Below are positions 12,101 to 22,984 of a DNA stretch of 64,000 nucleotides, one piece after another (the stretch's first letter is position 1; each line of letters opens with the position of its first letter). The notes beneath the pieces were generated by a model. That model was not told the origin of the DNA and ran no database searches. It worked only from the letters and a program-made list of their open reading frames with translations. This stretch comes from Pogona vitticeps (taxonomy: Eukaryota > Chordata > Lepidosauria > Squamata > Agamidae): positions 25,517,264-25,581,263 of the forward strand of contig NC_135789.1 in assembly GCF_051106095.1 (NCBI RefSeq). The letters are read 5' to 3'. The position numbers were made by a program, and so were the translations under genes.

Positions 12101-13869
12101 GGGCATCAATTTGGCACTCAAGTGGAGTGGAAGGGTCAGGAATTGATTGCATGCTTATGAACTAGGTGTGTTTTAGAGAATGTGCATTTTGCATAGAGTC
12201 AGCTTTCTGGCTCTGCTTTGCCCTCTAGTTTTTGTTTTTCTTAAAAGAAAGACAAATCCTAGCTTTGGGTGGGCCAGGAATAGCCAGGCTGAAATGCTAG
12301 TTGGCACAGGTAAGTAACACTTAGTGCCCTCATGCAAACCGGCCACAAAGCTCCGTCTCCTTAAGTTGCACATGGGAAGGGAATCAGAATAGAAAGTGAA
12401 CTTGTGGGTCGCTATGTTCTTCCAGCCCAGAGGCTGTACTTATGGGGGAGGGATTTCGTGCATAGCTCTGTAATCATGATCATTTCATAACCACCACCAT
12501 TTCTTTGAGTAAGAGAATACCCTGTCATATTAACAAAAGCTAAGAATAAGCCGGTGTGAGAAGATTTCATAACTTTTTCTCCTTACATGTTCTGCAAGAA
12601 TAGTTTAAGATTATAGGACGGTGCTAAAAGTTTACAATCCCACGGTATAAAAATAACAAAACCGTGGCTAAAAAAAAGGCCCGATGGGACGTTTTGAAAC
12701 TACTACATAAGTGTCAGTTTTAAAAATAAGATTGCTACAGGAGGCCCATTGTTAAGCCTTGCTGGTCAGGTTCTGTGGGTTACCACAGCAGGAGTTGCTT
12801 TAGCTGTGCTGTGCCATCACCAGCAGCAGAACAGAGAATCTGGGTCAGTAGAGCAAGACTCTGATTTTGGATTTTATTCACACAAAGCCCTGACAGTGTT
12901 GCTTCCACTGAAGAGTCCTTTTTATGATGGTTCTACTCTCAAGACAGGAAGGCTAGGCACTTGAGCGTCAGCTTGAGATCTCCCAGGAAAGGCCAGAAAG
13001 GATGATTCCCCCCCACACTTTTGTAATTAAATCTTAAGTAGGCTTGGCTGGCAAGCTCAGACCCACTCCTGAATGGAGGCCGCCCACAATAGGAAACGTG
13101 ATTGCTTTGAAAATGGAGCCCTTTGTATCACCCAGGAACGGAAGTGTTTGTATGTCTGAACTAGGCATTTGTATTCCTGTGGGGTGTGCATGATGGGAGC
13201 TGCTTGAAACACTCCATGGGGCCCCGTCATTGGCATGCAGGGACTTGCCCCAGAAGGAACCAGTCAGCATTGTTGTGATCTCTTTAAGCATCCCACAACA
13301 AGCGAGCAGAAAACGGTGATGCAGTCTTGTGCCTTTCAGCTGTATTGAAGGTGTCACAGGTGCCCCCACAGAACATCTGGAGGGGGCTGTCATGTGAGAG
13401 AGGCTGAAATTGCCATAAATTTCACCAAGAGACAGTCCCCCTCTGAAGCAGAGGCGAGCCCTGCTCAGCTGTTTGGCCCTCATTTTGGAGTGCAGAACGA
13501 GTGAAGATAATGCAGAAAAGGTGATGATGAGCAAGTGAAGAAGGACAGGCAGAGTGAGAGGTCCTCCCAAGAACTCAACCTAGTACTTCCTTCTCTTATT
13601 GGAAAGCCAGTGAGTGTGTTTTGTCGCAAATTTAAAACCCGCAGAAAATCCAACATGCACGTAAAGGAGAAAGCCCTCCCTCCCAGTCACCCACTTACAA
13701 GAAGTAGCAGCTTTTCTGGTCTTGTCTCCATCCACTGCTGGAGGGTCTCTGTTGTGACCAACTCCACCCCGGGGAAGATCCCCTCCACCCATTTGATCGC
13801 CAGGGACCGCTTCTCTGAGGGCTCCTTCACGCCTGAAGCCTCCAGGTCCTTCAGGAATTGGTCTGCCAT
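9135..13869 (-). CDS. Single-domain rhodanese-like sulfurtransferase, 187 aa
   Basis: Three minus-strand coding exons join in frame with GT-AG sites: 13869-13699, 10219-10111 and 9418-9135. They give 187 residues from MADQFLKDLEASG to EIQAAVDA. The CDC25/rhodanese fold is shown by LLLLDTRTPAEFDVSHLPGA (residues about 54-73) and by the active-site loop CTVGYR with the predicted persulfide-forming Cys106, followed by SSRAAQLLN and the typical NLRGGLVMW near residue 145. Family members move sulfur from thiosulfate or other donors to acceptors. No signal peptide is evident, so a cytosolic location is likely. An in-frame ATG lies further upstream, but MADQ is the start that best fits a compact rhodanese. 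The gene lies between SLC13A5 and MED31, and I recall no mammalian gene of this kind there. Substrate and physiological role are unknown. Confidence 0.85.
10220..13698. other. Intron 1 of the rhodanese gene
   Basis: This 3.5-kb intron contains no second gene that I can support. The part from about 12170 to 12750 is AT-rich and looks like old repeat sequence that I cannot classify. The rest is GC-balanced unique sequence with only short chance open frames. Confidence 0.4.
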
Positions 13870-15059
13870 CGGCGTGAAAGGACTGGAAGATCTTGGAGGA
13901 GTGCAAAATAAAAATCTAAGGCAGGGAAAGCCCAGCCAGGAGGTCACATGGCATTTATTGACCCAACCTTAACAATATTGGCCAGCACCACCCTTTTCCA
14001 AGCACACCTTCCAGAGGTGAACCAGAACAAAGGTGACTTTTCTCCATTTTGTAAGGTTGCCAGTTTTTTTAAAAAAAGGAACCAGGGTTTGATGGCATGG
14101 TTTGCTTCCCTGCCCCCATCTCCAGCTTTCCTAAATGAGTTCTTCAAACCAATGAGTGCAAAGAGAAGAGACACTGAGAATAAAACGTTAACTTTTTATT
14201 AATGCAGAGCCTGAGTGCACTTTGAACACTTAAAAAAATAGGCAGAAAGGGGCATTGGGGGTCAAACAAGACATTAAGGAGAAGGCACCCTCCTCACAAG
14301 TTAAGAGTAATACTTCCCCCGCCCCCCTTGCAACTGGATTTTCCGAGGGATACCTCCCCTTCAACCTGACTGGTAGATTAAAAGCTGCGTTTGCCTTCCA
14401 GAGATTAATCAGAAAGCTGCACATGGTAAATGGTAACCAAGCTGTGAGGAGGCAGGCAGGGAGGTCTCTGGCTAGCAAGCAGGTGATCATCCTTGTATCT
14501 ATTGTGAGATGCTTTGTGGGAAAAAATATATGATTTTCTCATAGATGAGACTCATCAGTGAACCTGGTTGACCTGAATGCATAATTTCCAGCTCCTTTGA
14601 AGTCCAGCCGCACATAAATGCAAACCTGCCCCCTCCCCAAACCGGCTGACAAGGTGGGCTCTCCTCCCAGCGGCTGCAGCGGGACAGCTGCAAACGGGGC
14701 AATGCTTTTTTCTCCTTAATCAGGGATGGGGAACTGGGCCACGGGTTTGCCATGGAGGTGGGGGAGAGGGGAAGGAGAGTGGCTGAAAGGCATTCTGTGC
14801 ATGGTCAGGAGCACTATCATAAGCGTGCTAAGTCAAAGCTTCGACTGAGCCCTGCCTATGATGACCTCAGGGTTAAACGAGCCCGCAAGCACCCACTTTC
14901 AGAAGAATCAGGAACATCTTGTCTAACACAGCACTGCTAAAACCGTTCAAAAGAGATCGTGGGGAAAGACTACCATGCCCATCAGCCTCGATCATGGCCC
15001 GTGTGGGCTGGGGACGATAGGAGGCCTTTCTGAACTGGAGGGGCAGCAGGACTCTCTGC

Positions 15060-15300
15060 AACAGGCCCCCTTCCGCCCCCCCCCCCGGCTCCGAAGCTAG
15101 GCCTGGAGCATCCCCCGTTGCCCTGGCAACGCCTCCCCCTCGCGGCCGCCCGGGAGTTTCCCAGAATGCACCGGGCGAGGACTTCTGCCGGCCGCCGCTG
15201 CCGCCGCCATTTTGCGGCCGCTCGGAAGGTAGAGGAAGAAGACGCCGCCATGGAGAGCGGTGAGTTAGGGGTTTAGGGGGCGGACAGGCGGCGCCACCCC
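15060..15300 (+). promoter_or_regulatory. MED31: CpG-rich promoter of MED31
   Basis: A CpG-dense stretch with GCGGCCGC-type motifs and gccgccattttgcggccgc surrounds the MED31 start codon. It contains tttcccagaatgca (about 15157), which matches the right half of the ZNF143/Staf site common in housekeeping promoters, and CCATTTTG, a YY1-like motif, at about 15207. No TATA box is apparent. This fits a ubiquitously expressed Mediator subunit. Confidence 0.55.
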
Positions 15301-17850
15301 CGGACCTCCTCCCGATATTTGCTTCGCCCCCCCTCACCCCGAAAGCCCCCCGGAGACCGGGCTCGGTGGCGCCTCCCTCTATGCCCCGTCCGCCTGCGGA
15401 ACGCTCGGCCACGAGAAGGGCTGCGGGGGCGGGAGGCGAGATCTCCCTCGAAGCTGTGGGCGCTGTGGGGTGGGGAAGAGACGTCCCGGCGCTTAGGATC
15501 TTTTGCATGCCAAAGCCCGGTATTCCCTGTGTTGGCCGGGGGATTGTGGGAGTTGTAGTCCAGATCATCACCAACCCCCCCCCCCCCACACACACACACA
15601 AGAACCGTAGGAAGGCTTCTCTGGTCTCTGCTTCCAGAGAACCAGCAGTTCTCCACAGGGTTGCCCTCCAGCCTCTGATGCTGTCCTGGGGGAGGAAGTT
15701 GGATGAAGGGGGTGCAGTCTTCCATGGGCCTTGTGTGCTTCCCCCCCCCCCCCAACGAGACGTTCGTGCAGGTTAGACTGGGAGGCAGGGAGCATCATCT
15801 CTTTTTGCTCACAGGTTGTTGTGCGGAAGGACCTGGTCCCAGATGTGCGTCCCCCCCCCCCGATTCCTACTGGGCAGGGTGTGGGGAGGTGCTTCCATAT
15901 GTGCTTAATTAGGGGGAAGCCACAATTTGTCTTTGAAATGGGAAACTAGTGGAGGGACCAACTTCCCTGGGCTTCTCAAAATATAATAATGCCAGCACTT
16001 CAGACATCAATCTTTTCTGAAATTGTGTAGGGTTTTTGAGGCCAGGAGTCCCCAGTACTGTATGCTCATGCTCTGTCTCAAGTTATGTAAACACACAGCA
16101 ACACCAGGCCGTGTAATTGGGTTGTATTTTTTGTGTAACTCCACATTTCTCTCTCTTTATATCATCAGATGACAGTGGAAATCGGCTCCGGTTTCAGCTG
16201 GAGCTGGAGTTTGTGCAGTGCCTGGCGAATCCCAATTATCTCAACTGTAAGTAACGGAGATGGGTAGGAGAGGAGATCTGATTTAGAGTTGATTTCTTGA
16301 CTTTCTCAGCCAAGGACTGTAAAATGAAAGATGCACAACAGAATAAAGGCAACTGAGTATCTTGAGAGAGGAAATAAACCATCTCTAGATGTAAACTAAT
16401 GTATGTTTCCAAGTTAGCCAATGTTGATGATACGTGAAATGTTGCTGTCAAGGGTAGTAACTAATGTGTATCCTTTATTTATTTATTTGTCTGGCTTGAT
16501 TAGAATCTATAAACTGTTAAAAAATAAATAAATCTCTTTCATCTGTAATGCCAAACAGGAAGCCTAAAATACTTTAAAGTTGTTACAGCTACAAAGCTGG
16601 ATTAGATACTGATACTGTAGTTTCTTTTTACAAAGCAGTTCTCAGTGCTTGAATGTAGCTGGTTTCCAGCCCACTGTGTCGCTTTATAAGGGAGGAGGAA
16701 CATAAATGGGCCTAAGCATGTGTATTGTTGGGTTTTTTTGTGTGTGTGCCAGCATCTCAGTTTAATTCTCTGAAGTGAAATCGGGAATAATGATGACGGT
16801 TTACAGGTTGCTGGTGAGGCTAAAGTAAGAAATTCAATGTAATCCATGTTGATTTATGTATTTCTTTTAGTTCTGGCTCAGAGAGGATACTTCAAAGAAA
16901 AGGCGTTCGTGAACTATCTGAAGTACCTGCTGTACTGGAAAGAACCAGAGTATGCCAAATATCTAAAGTAAGAATTATGTTATTTCATAGAATGCCTCAA
17001 ACACAAAGCATCATCTTCTCCCTAGTGCCTGCATCTTGCATGGTGGAGGGTGTCCTATCCTTTTTAATGTGGTTTCTTCCCTGCTGTTTCAGGCCAGAGA
17101 GGGGCCTTGCAGTTTGCTTTTTCTGAATGCATCAAACAGGGCTGGTTATGGGAGGCAAGTGAGACTCAATCGCTGGGTTTTCCAGTCTGTTCACCAACTG
17201 GCTTTAGTGTGAACATGTATATTTGCCTTCCTTTTCTAAAGCTCAAAAAATGCATCAGACCTCCTAATTTAGACGAATTGAATACCCCCCATCCTCCTCC
17301 CACTAGCCTAAAGAAGCCTGTAACCATTTCACAGCGGAGTAGATGGCAATTCTGTGTTGCAAAAGCCCCACCGTTTGCCCAACCCAAGCTCTGGACAGTT
17401 ACAACTGCTGAGGCGGCAAAGGGAGATACTGTCCTATTTTGCAGCCAACGTCATTTGCATGCCTGTTCACTAAAACTTCAGTGGGAGAGCTGAGCGTCTG
17501 ATCTAGACTGTCTTGATGACGTTGCTTGCTTTGATTTAAACCTGCCCTCCCTATTTACCAAGCAAATAAGCACGTCACCATAGTCTTTCGAGACTGAAGG
17601 ATGCCTAACTAACTAACTAAGCATGTGGGGGGAGGGGGGATGCTGCAAAAGAAGGGCCCCTTGTAACGCCTCTTGGCCCTTGTCTTCCAAAGGTACCCCC
17701 AGTGCCTGCACATGCTAGAGCTGCTTCAGTATGAGCACTTCCGCAAAGAGCTGGTGAACGCCCAGTGTGCCAAATTCATTGACGAGCAGCAGATCCTGCA
17801 CTGGCAGCATTATTCCCGCAAGCGGATGCGTCTCCAGCAGGCCCTGGCCG

Positions 17851-17882
<32 letters not shown>

Positions 17883-17903
17883 AACAGCACCTCTGTCAAG
17901 TGA
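15250..17903 (+). CDS. MED31: Mediator complex subunit 31
   Basis: This is a subunit of the Mediator middle module (yeast Soh1), which bridges activators and RNA polymerase II in the nucleus. Four exons, 15250-15259, 16169-16246, 16871-16967 and 17693-17903, encode 131 residues, the same length as I recall for human. The central domain is almost identical to human MED31: [36 protein letters not shown] and [19 protein letters not shown]. The start MESDDSGN follows a gccgccATGG context. The C-terminal glutamine run has ten Gln, mostly CAG, where human has about four; the N terminus is shorter than human, so total length is kept. The gene converges on TXNDC17. Confidence 0.97.
17577..17621 (+). 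repeat. Tail of a LINE family with (CTAA)n ending
   Basis: The stretch catagtctttcgagactga followed by aggatgcc and a short ctaa array matches the tail seen in opposite orientation at about 8262-8281. It is the 3' end of the same LINE family, strongly 5'-truncated, lying about 70 bases before the last MED31 exon. Confidence 0.55.
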
Positions 17904-19340
17904 GCCTTTTTGTCCCACAAAAGCCTCCCTGGCACTGGCGGAGTGGAGACGTGGCCGCTTTGGTTCGATAGGGTTTGGCTTTCCAGAGACTGTACACCAG
18001 TGGCTTCTTTCAGCGGGTCGGGTGTTGGAGAGTTTCTTCTCCTCCAAATTCCAGGGCATGGCTGCTGTATTTCCCGAAGCCCTGGTGGGGGAGTAGGGTG
18101 GGTATTGAAATGTGTGTTCGTTCACTGTGATGTAGAGGCAGCTAGGTTGTTTTTCTTAGGATAGTGGTTGTGGATGGTGATGGTTGCACATTCCTAGATT
18201 GTAAAAAGCCAGGAGCCTCATTTGTGAGATGGCTCTTACTCCTGCTGCAGCAGCAGCTGCTCTTAGATCTGGAAGAGATCTCTGCTGTTTCAGCTTGCTC
18301 ATTATTGGTGCGGAAAGCCACTAATTTAACATGGAATCGGCAACTGAGAATTACTTGTTGCTGTGCAGTGCAAAACCCCTTCTGCAGAAGGTTAGGTCTG
18401 TTCTGAAAGCGACTTACATTTCTGCTTACATCAGCTTGATGGGGCTGTGATGTGCTGAGGCACTGCTAGAAAAGCGCTTTCCACCAATGCAGAGATGCTG
18501 CTTGGCAGGCACTAGCGTTCCTGTCTAATAGGAGATAAACTGCATTTACTGTTGGCCACAGCATTCCTCTTAGGGGTTCATTTAAAGTCCCACCAGCTTT
18601 GAAATCTTTCTATTTGATTTCACTGGAACTTTTTCATCCTTTTCTTCCCGGATCCTCCCTGTTGCCACTAAGTTTCTTGACAGCAGAGACCTCTCTTCTT
18701 TATAATACCCTGTATGGAACTCTGAATTATAAATTGTGGCAACAATCAGTGTTTCAGTTGGTGCCGTATACTGGGATGGAATGCTGTCAGCTTGCCTTCA
18801 GTCAATGACAGTGGCTTGGCGAGCGATTCTCACAAGAGGCTCAACAGCCTCTGCAGCAAGTTTCTGATGTACCTCTTAAATTACAACAAGTATCTTGTTG
18901 GTGTTTTCTTCAAAGTCAGTAAAAGAATGAATTATTCAAGCTTTACTCATATCTTCATTTTTAGTCAAGGCAGGCTCCTAAATTGGGTTAAAACTAAAAC
19001 TCCTATAAGCGTTTAAGAAATACGGAGGCTGGCATATAAGCTCTCTGGGCAATTTGGGGGGATATGCCACAAGAGGAATGAAAGGTGCTGACATGGCTTC
19101 GCTATTGACTGCTGCAACCTCCTGTCCTGCCTGAACAGGAAGCAGGCACAGAAGCCCAATGAATCCTTTCAGAACTCCTGGTTTTACAGCAGAAGGTGAA
19201 GACACATATATTGTCTTCTATACACTTAATAGGACTTCACAGATCTGAGCTTATGCTATGTTTTTTTCAGCTATACACTTAAATAGTATGACATACTGCA
19301 GCTTTACCGACTTTAATGGACAGAGTTTGGTTTTTGAAAA
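17904..19340. other. MED31 3' UTR and gap between convergent genes
   Basis: No further gene is visible. The sequence becomes AT-richer after 18550 and probably contains the MED31 3' UTR, but no clear AATAAA on the plus strand marks its end. Open frames here lack motifs. Confidence 0.45.
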
Positions 19341-19343
19341 TTT

Positions 19344-19349
19344 TTTATT
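19344..19349 (-). terminator. TXNDC17: TXNDC17 polyadenylation signal
   Basis: On the minus strand AATAAA lies about 94 bases beyond the TXNDC17 stop codon, a normal spacing for a short 3' UTR. Confidence 0.6.
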
Positions 19350-19442
19350 TAAACCCATTGTTTCAACATCACTGTTACATTTGTCTGCAGTTTAAGACAT
19401 GATTATGGTCCCTTTTAACATAGCCTCTGACAAGCACAAAAA

Positions 19443-21853
19443 TCAGTCTTCCTGAAACAGCATCCGCACGAGTTCAGGGTTAAAGCACTCTTCCTCCACC
19501 AGCTTTTGAGGCTGAAACAGAAGTTACAGAATTAGAGGGTTCAAGCGTTTGTGTCAACATCCACATTTGCTGCAGGCTTGGTACATGAGATGCCCTGACT
19601 CATAAAAGAAGCCATAGCCTTTCGTTTGCAAGACATTTTTGAGGTTGTTAATTCACAGGGTCACCAAAAGCTGGCATGTAATAGCAACAGAATACAGTGG
19701 TGCCTCACTTAGCGATGTTAATTTGTTCTGAAAAAATCGCTGCTAAGCGATTTCATCGCTAAGCGAAACACTGTTTCCCATTGAAATGCATTGAAAACCA
19801 GATAATCCGTTCCAAAAGGAACGAATTGTCATCCTTAAGCGAAAATCGCCATAGGAAACATCGCTAAGCGAAACGCGGTTCCTCAATTGAAATGCATTGA
19901 AACCTATTCAGTGCATCTCAATGGAGGAAAAAAAATACAACACATTTTAAAAGAGTCAAAACAAAGTCAAATTTGGCTAACAAAGGGTTTATTAAGTGCA
20001 CTTTATTATTTCAAATATTTTAAACAGCAAACTTTAACTTTATAAATAACAGAAAAACATTTAAAAAACAGCAAACATGAGGCTGTTTAAACCATCGTTA
20101 AGCGAAACAGGGGTCCCAACCATCGCTAAGCGAAAATCACCCATAGGGACCATCACACTCCGAAAAAGTCGTCGATAAGCGATTTCATCACTAAACGGAG
20201 TGCCCGTTAAGTGAGGCACCACTGTATGATATTTGTTTCCACACCAGAGCTCATTAACAAAAAAGGGAGTTGAGGAGAGGGAGAGCACAGAAGAATAGAG
20301 ACTGGAGCTAAGGAAGACTCCCACCTTCAGCCAAGTGAATTAGCTCTCTTTGTAAGTGCTAACAAAAAATGTGTATGTCACACAAGCCTAGATTCAGTCA
20401 GCTGTCAATTCCATCATATGAAGAAGTGCCATGACCTCTGACCCATCCTCTGAAGAGTTAGGCGTAAAACCCAGGAATACTTACAGTTCCATATTTGAGA
20501 AGCGTAGGCACTCCTGTCAGCTTAAGATTCTTTCTGAATTCATTATCAGGATCTTTCCAGCTGTACAAAGTTATAATCATGTGTGAGTGGTTTAAAAAAG
20601 CATTAGGCAAATCTGTGAAGGTTTTTGAAGAAGACAGGGCAGCTGTGAGGTAAAACATTGGCAGAGCTCTCCCCAAACGGCCTCTCTCTGGTTGGTTGGT
20701 TGGTGTGTGTAAGATGAAGGTTGGGTGAACTTTGACTGGGCCATCTTTTCTACAGGAAGACCAAAGTCTACCCTGGGGCATTCCTCTCAAAACCTACCAA
20801 TAAAGCACAGGTACAGAAGCAAACACTCCTCTTACTTTGTCTCCAACATCCATGGCAATGTCTACAAACTTTACCTGTTCAAGCTCTTCTGCATTTAGAA
20901 AACTAAAGGTTTCAACCAAGAGGAGAGGATGGTGTTGGGACAGAGCATTTCCCAGATAAAGAAATGACACCAGAACGGGTCCCTCTGGTGCAGTGGAGCT
21001 GCAAGTCAGCTAAAAGGGCTGCTCTGTGTGCAGCCTCTGCTTCGAATAGGTGGGCTTTCTTCAGGGCTAATAAATTTGGCAGAGGGAGGGTCCATTTGCA
21101 CCAGCCTCCCACAATCTTTCCAGGTGAGCTACACTGCACAGCGGTGCTGCAGTAAATCCGAAGGGCCCAGGAAGCTCACTGCTGGTTCCATTCTGTAGGG
21201 ACTATGTGACACCCCCCCCCCAATCCTTTTGGTTCAGTTTCCTTTACTTACTAGGCTCTGTCTCCTACTTGGCAGTAAATGAACACAGCTCCATCCGGCA
21301 GGTTCCGGAGCTCAGCCCGCACGATGGGTTCCGCTGGAAGGCAAAGGCAGGCGGTGCAACTGGCAACTCGGTCTTCGGCAGAGGTTGCATTCGGTGCCCG
21401 ACCACGGTCGCTCTAAAATCCCAACCCGCAACCTTTGCATCCCTACAACATCCTAGCAAGGGGGAGGGCCTGTGGGGGCGAAGGATGATGGGAGTTGGAG
21501 CCCAAGAGCATCTGGGCGGGGTCACCCGCACGATGAGGCCAAGGCGTGAAAGTGAAGCCCGAGGCCGACCGCGGAGCAGCTTCCTTGCGGCGGAGGCGAC
21601 CCTCGAACCCCCCCCAACCAGTCCCCCTCTAGCTTCCCGGGGACGGAGGGGGGGGAAGCCCAACCGTTTAGGCGACTCGAGGGCGAGGAGGAGGCGACCT
21701 ACCCTTGACGCAGTCCGGGCACCAGCTGATGCCGGTGGCCGGGTCTTTATCGCCGCTGAAGTAAACGAAGATCGCGCAGCCGGCCTTGCGCTTCTCCCGG
21801 ACCACCCGATCCAGCTCCGCGTAGCCGCGCACCGAGACTTCCTCCCAACCCAT
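19443..21853 (-). CDS. TXNDC17: Thioredoxin domain-containing protein 17 (TRP14)
   Basis: This is a cytosolic thioredoxin-fold oxidoreductase that is reduced by thioredoxin reductase 1, acts on small disulfides and modulates TNF/NF-kB signalling (family knowledge). Four minus-strand exons, 21853-21703, 21333-21252, 20560-20485 and 19511-19443, give 125 residues with matching phases. The active site is [11 protein letters not shown], with the TRP14-specific WCPDC in place of WCGPC. Further matches are [28 protein letters not shown] and [16 protein letters not shown]. At the exon 2/3 junction the reading is GDRAYW, where I recall Pro before Tyr in human. The start [11 protein letters not shown] agrees with the family. 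Intron 3 holds a Tigger-like MITE. The gene is head to head with KIAA0753. Confidence 0.97.
19695..20224. mobile_element. Tigger-like (Tc1/mariner) non-autonomous DNA transposon
   Basis: The element begins CAGTGGTGCCTCACTTAGCG and ends with the inverted sequence TTAAGTGAGGCACCACTG, flanked by TA on both sides (19693-19694 and 20225-20226), as for Tc1/mariner insertions. It is 530 bp with no transposase frame, so it is a MITE. Near each end there are many copies of taagcgaaa/atcgctaagcga in both orientations, giving long subterminal inverted repeats. It lies in intron 3 of TXNDC17. Confidence 0.85.
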
Positions 21854-22260
21854 GGCCGAGCAGAGCACGTGATAGAACCCGGAAGGAGCCGCGAGAGAAA
21901 CCGGAAGTGGGGCCGACGGTGGCCCCAAGCTCCCAAAAAGTCCCCAGCGAGGCCGCGCGTGGCGGCGGGTGTTTCCCTTGGCCCTGACAGTGGCCATTGT
22001 CGGCACCCGTAGGACACGTTGCTGGCGTCCCTCGCGACGCGTGGTTGCTACGGGAGCCGCGGCTTCCGCCTCCTGCGCGGCCGGCGGGCTTTTTGTGGGG
22101 CCGCTGGGGCGCCTCGCCCGCCGCAGCTCCTCTCGTTAGGCCGGCGTTGCTCGTGGGCCCTGCGGGAGCTCCTGGGACAGTCCTGGGCCGGCCCTGGAAG
22201 AAGGAGGAGGCAGGTGGGTAGTTTAGGTAGACTGCTTCTGCGCGGGGAGGCTCTGCTCGT
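21780..22260. promoter_or_regulatory. Shared CpG-rich bidirectional promoter of TXNDC17 and KIAA0753
   Basis: CpG-dense DNA covers the TXNDC17 start (21853, minus) and the probable first KIAA0753 exon (about 22000-22213, plus, ending at a cag/gtgggt donor). The two genes are also head to head in human. No TATA box is seen. Just downstream, ggactacagctcccagcat (22288) resembles a ZNF143/Staf site; a weaker copy lies at 22432. The same words also occur in dispersed vertebrate repeats, so the binding call is tentative. Confidence 0.55.
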
Positions 22261-22984
22261 GTGTTCGCGCGAAGCGGTCCGTTTTGGACTACAGCTCCCA
22301 GCATCCCCCATCCAACTGTGCTGGTTTGGGAAATCTGAGAATTATAGTAAAAAAAAACACGTCACGTTACTTCATTGTGGTCCCTCTTGGCCTTTGGCCA
22401 GATTGTCTTCCCCCAAACCGGATGACGCTGGACTACAGGTCCCATTATCCCTGCCCTCCAGTCCTCCTGCCTGCGACTGATGGGAGCTGCAGTGTGTACT
22501 CTGGCGGGGGGGGGGGCGGCGGCCTCTCCTCCCCCCCCAACCCTGGGGGGAAGGAGCCCAGCCTTCACAAGGCCTCCCCAGGGCAGCACCTGTGGGACCC
22601 TCCGCCTGCTGGGCTCACCCCCTTTCCTCCTCCTGAGCCCTTTGGGTGGCTGGACTGAGGCCTCCCGGGAAAGTTCCCCGTCTGGAGGGGCTGCTGGTAA
22701 GAAGCGCCAAGGTTGGTTCAGCAAAAGGCGCCAATGCACCTGCAACCACCTTGTTTTGTGCCTGTTTGGTCTCTGAGAACACAAGGATTCCCCCCCCCTC
22801 CCGCTCTGGTTGTGGAAGAATTTGGGGACCTGCAGCTCTCCTTTCAGCCGGAGCTTCCCAGAATTGCCCTCTGCTCCTCCACTCCTGAGGACGGAAGAGC
22901 CTGGACGGAGCCTCTGTTTTTCCTGCAGCCTCCCAACAGAGGACAGGAGACCCCATGTGCTTGCAGAGTCTTCGGCTAGACAAG

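Noticed and set aside
12170-12750. AT-rich stretch suspected to be a DNA transposon or LINE piece
   Set aside because: I found no terminal repeats, target duplication or protein frame to support a family.
15540-15575. ZNF143-like word gggagttgtagtcc downstream of the MED31 start, and similar words at 9078, 21490, 53833 and 62718
   Set aside because: The word recurs in dispersed vertebrate repeats, and most of these copies are not in promoters, so they are not listed as binding sites.
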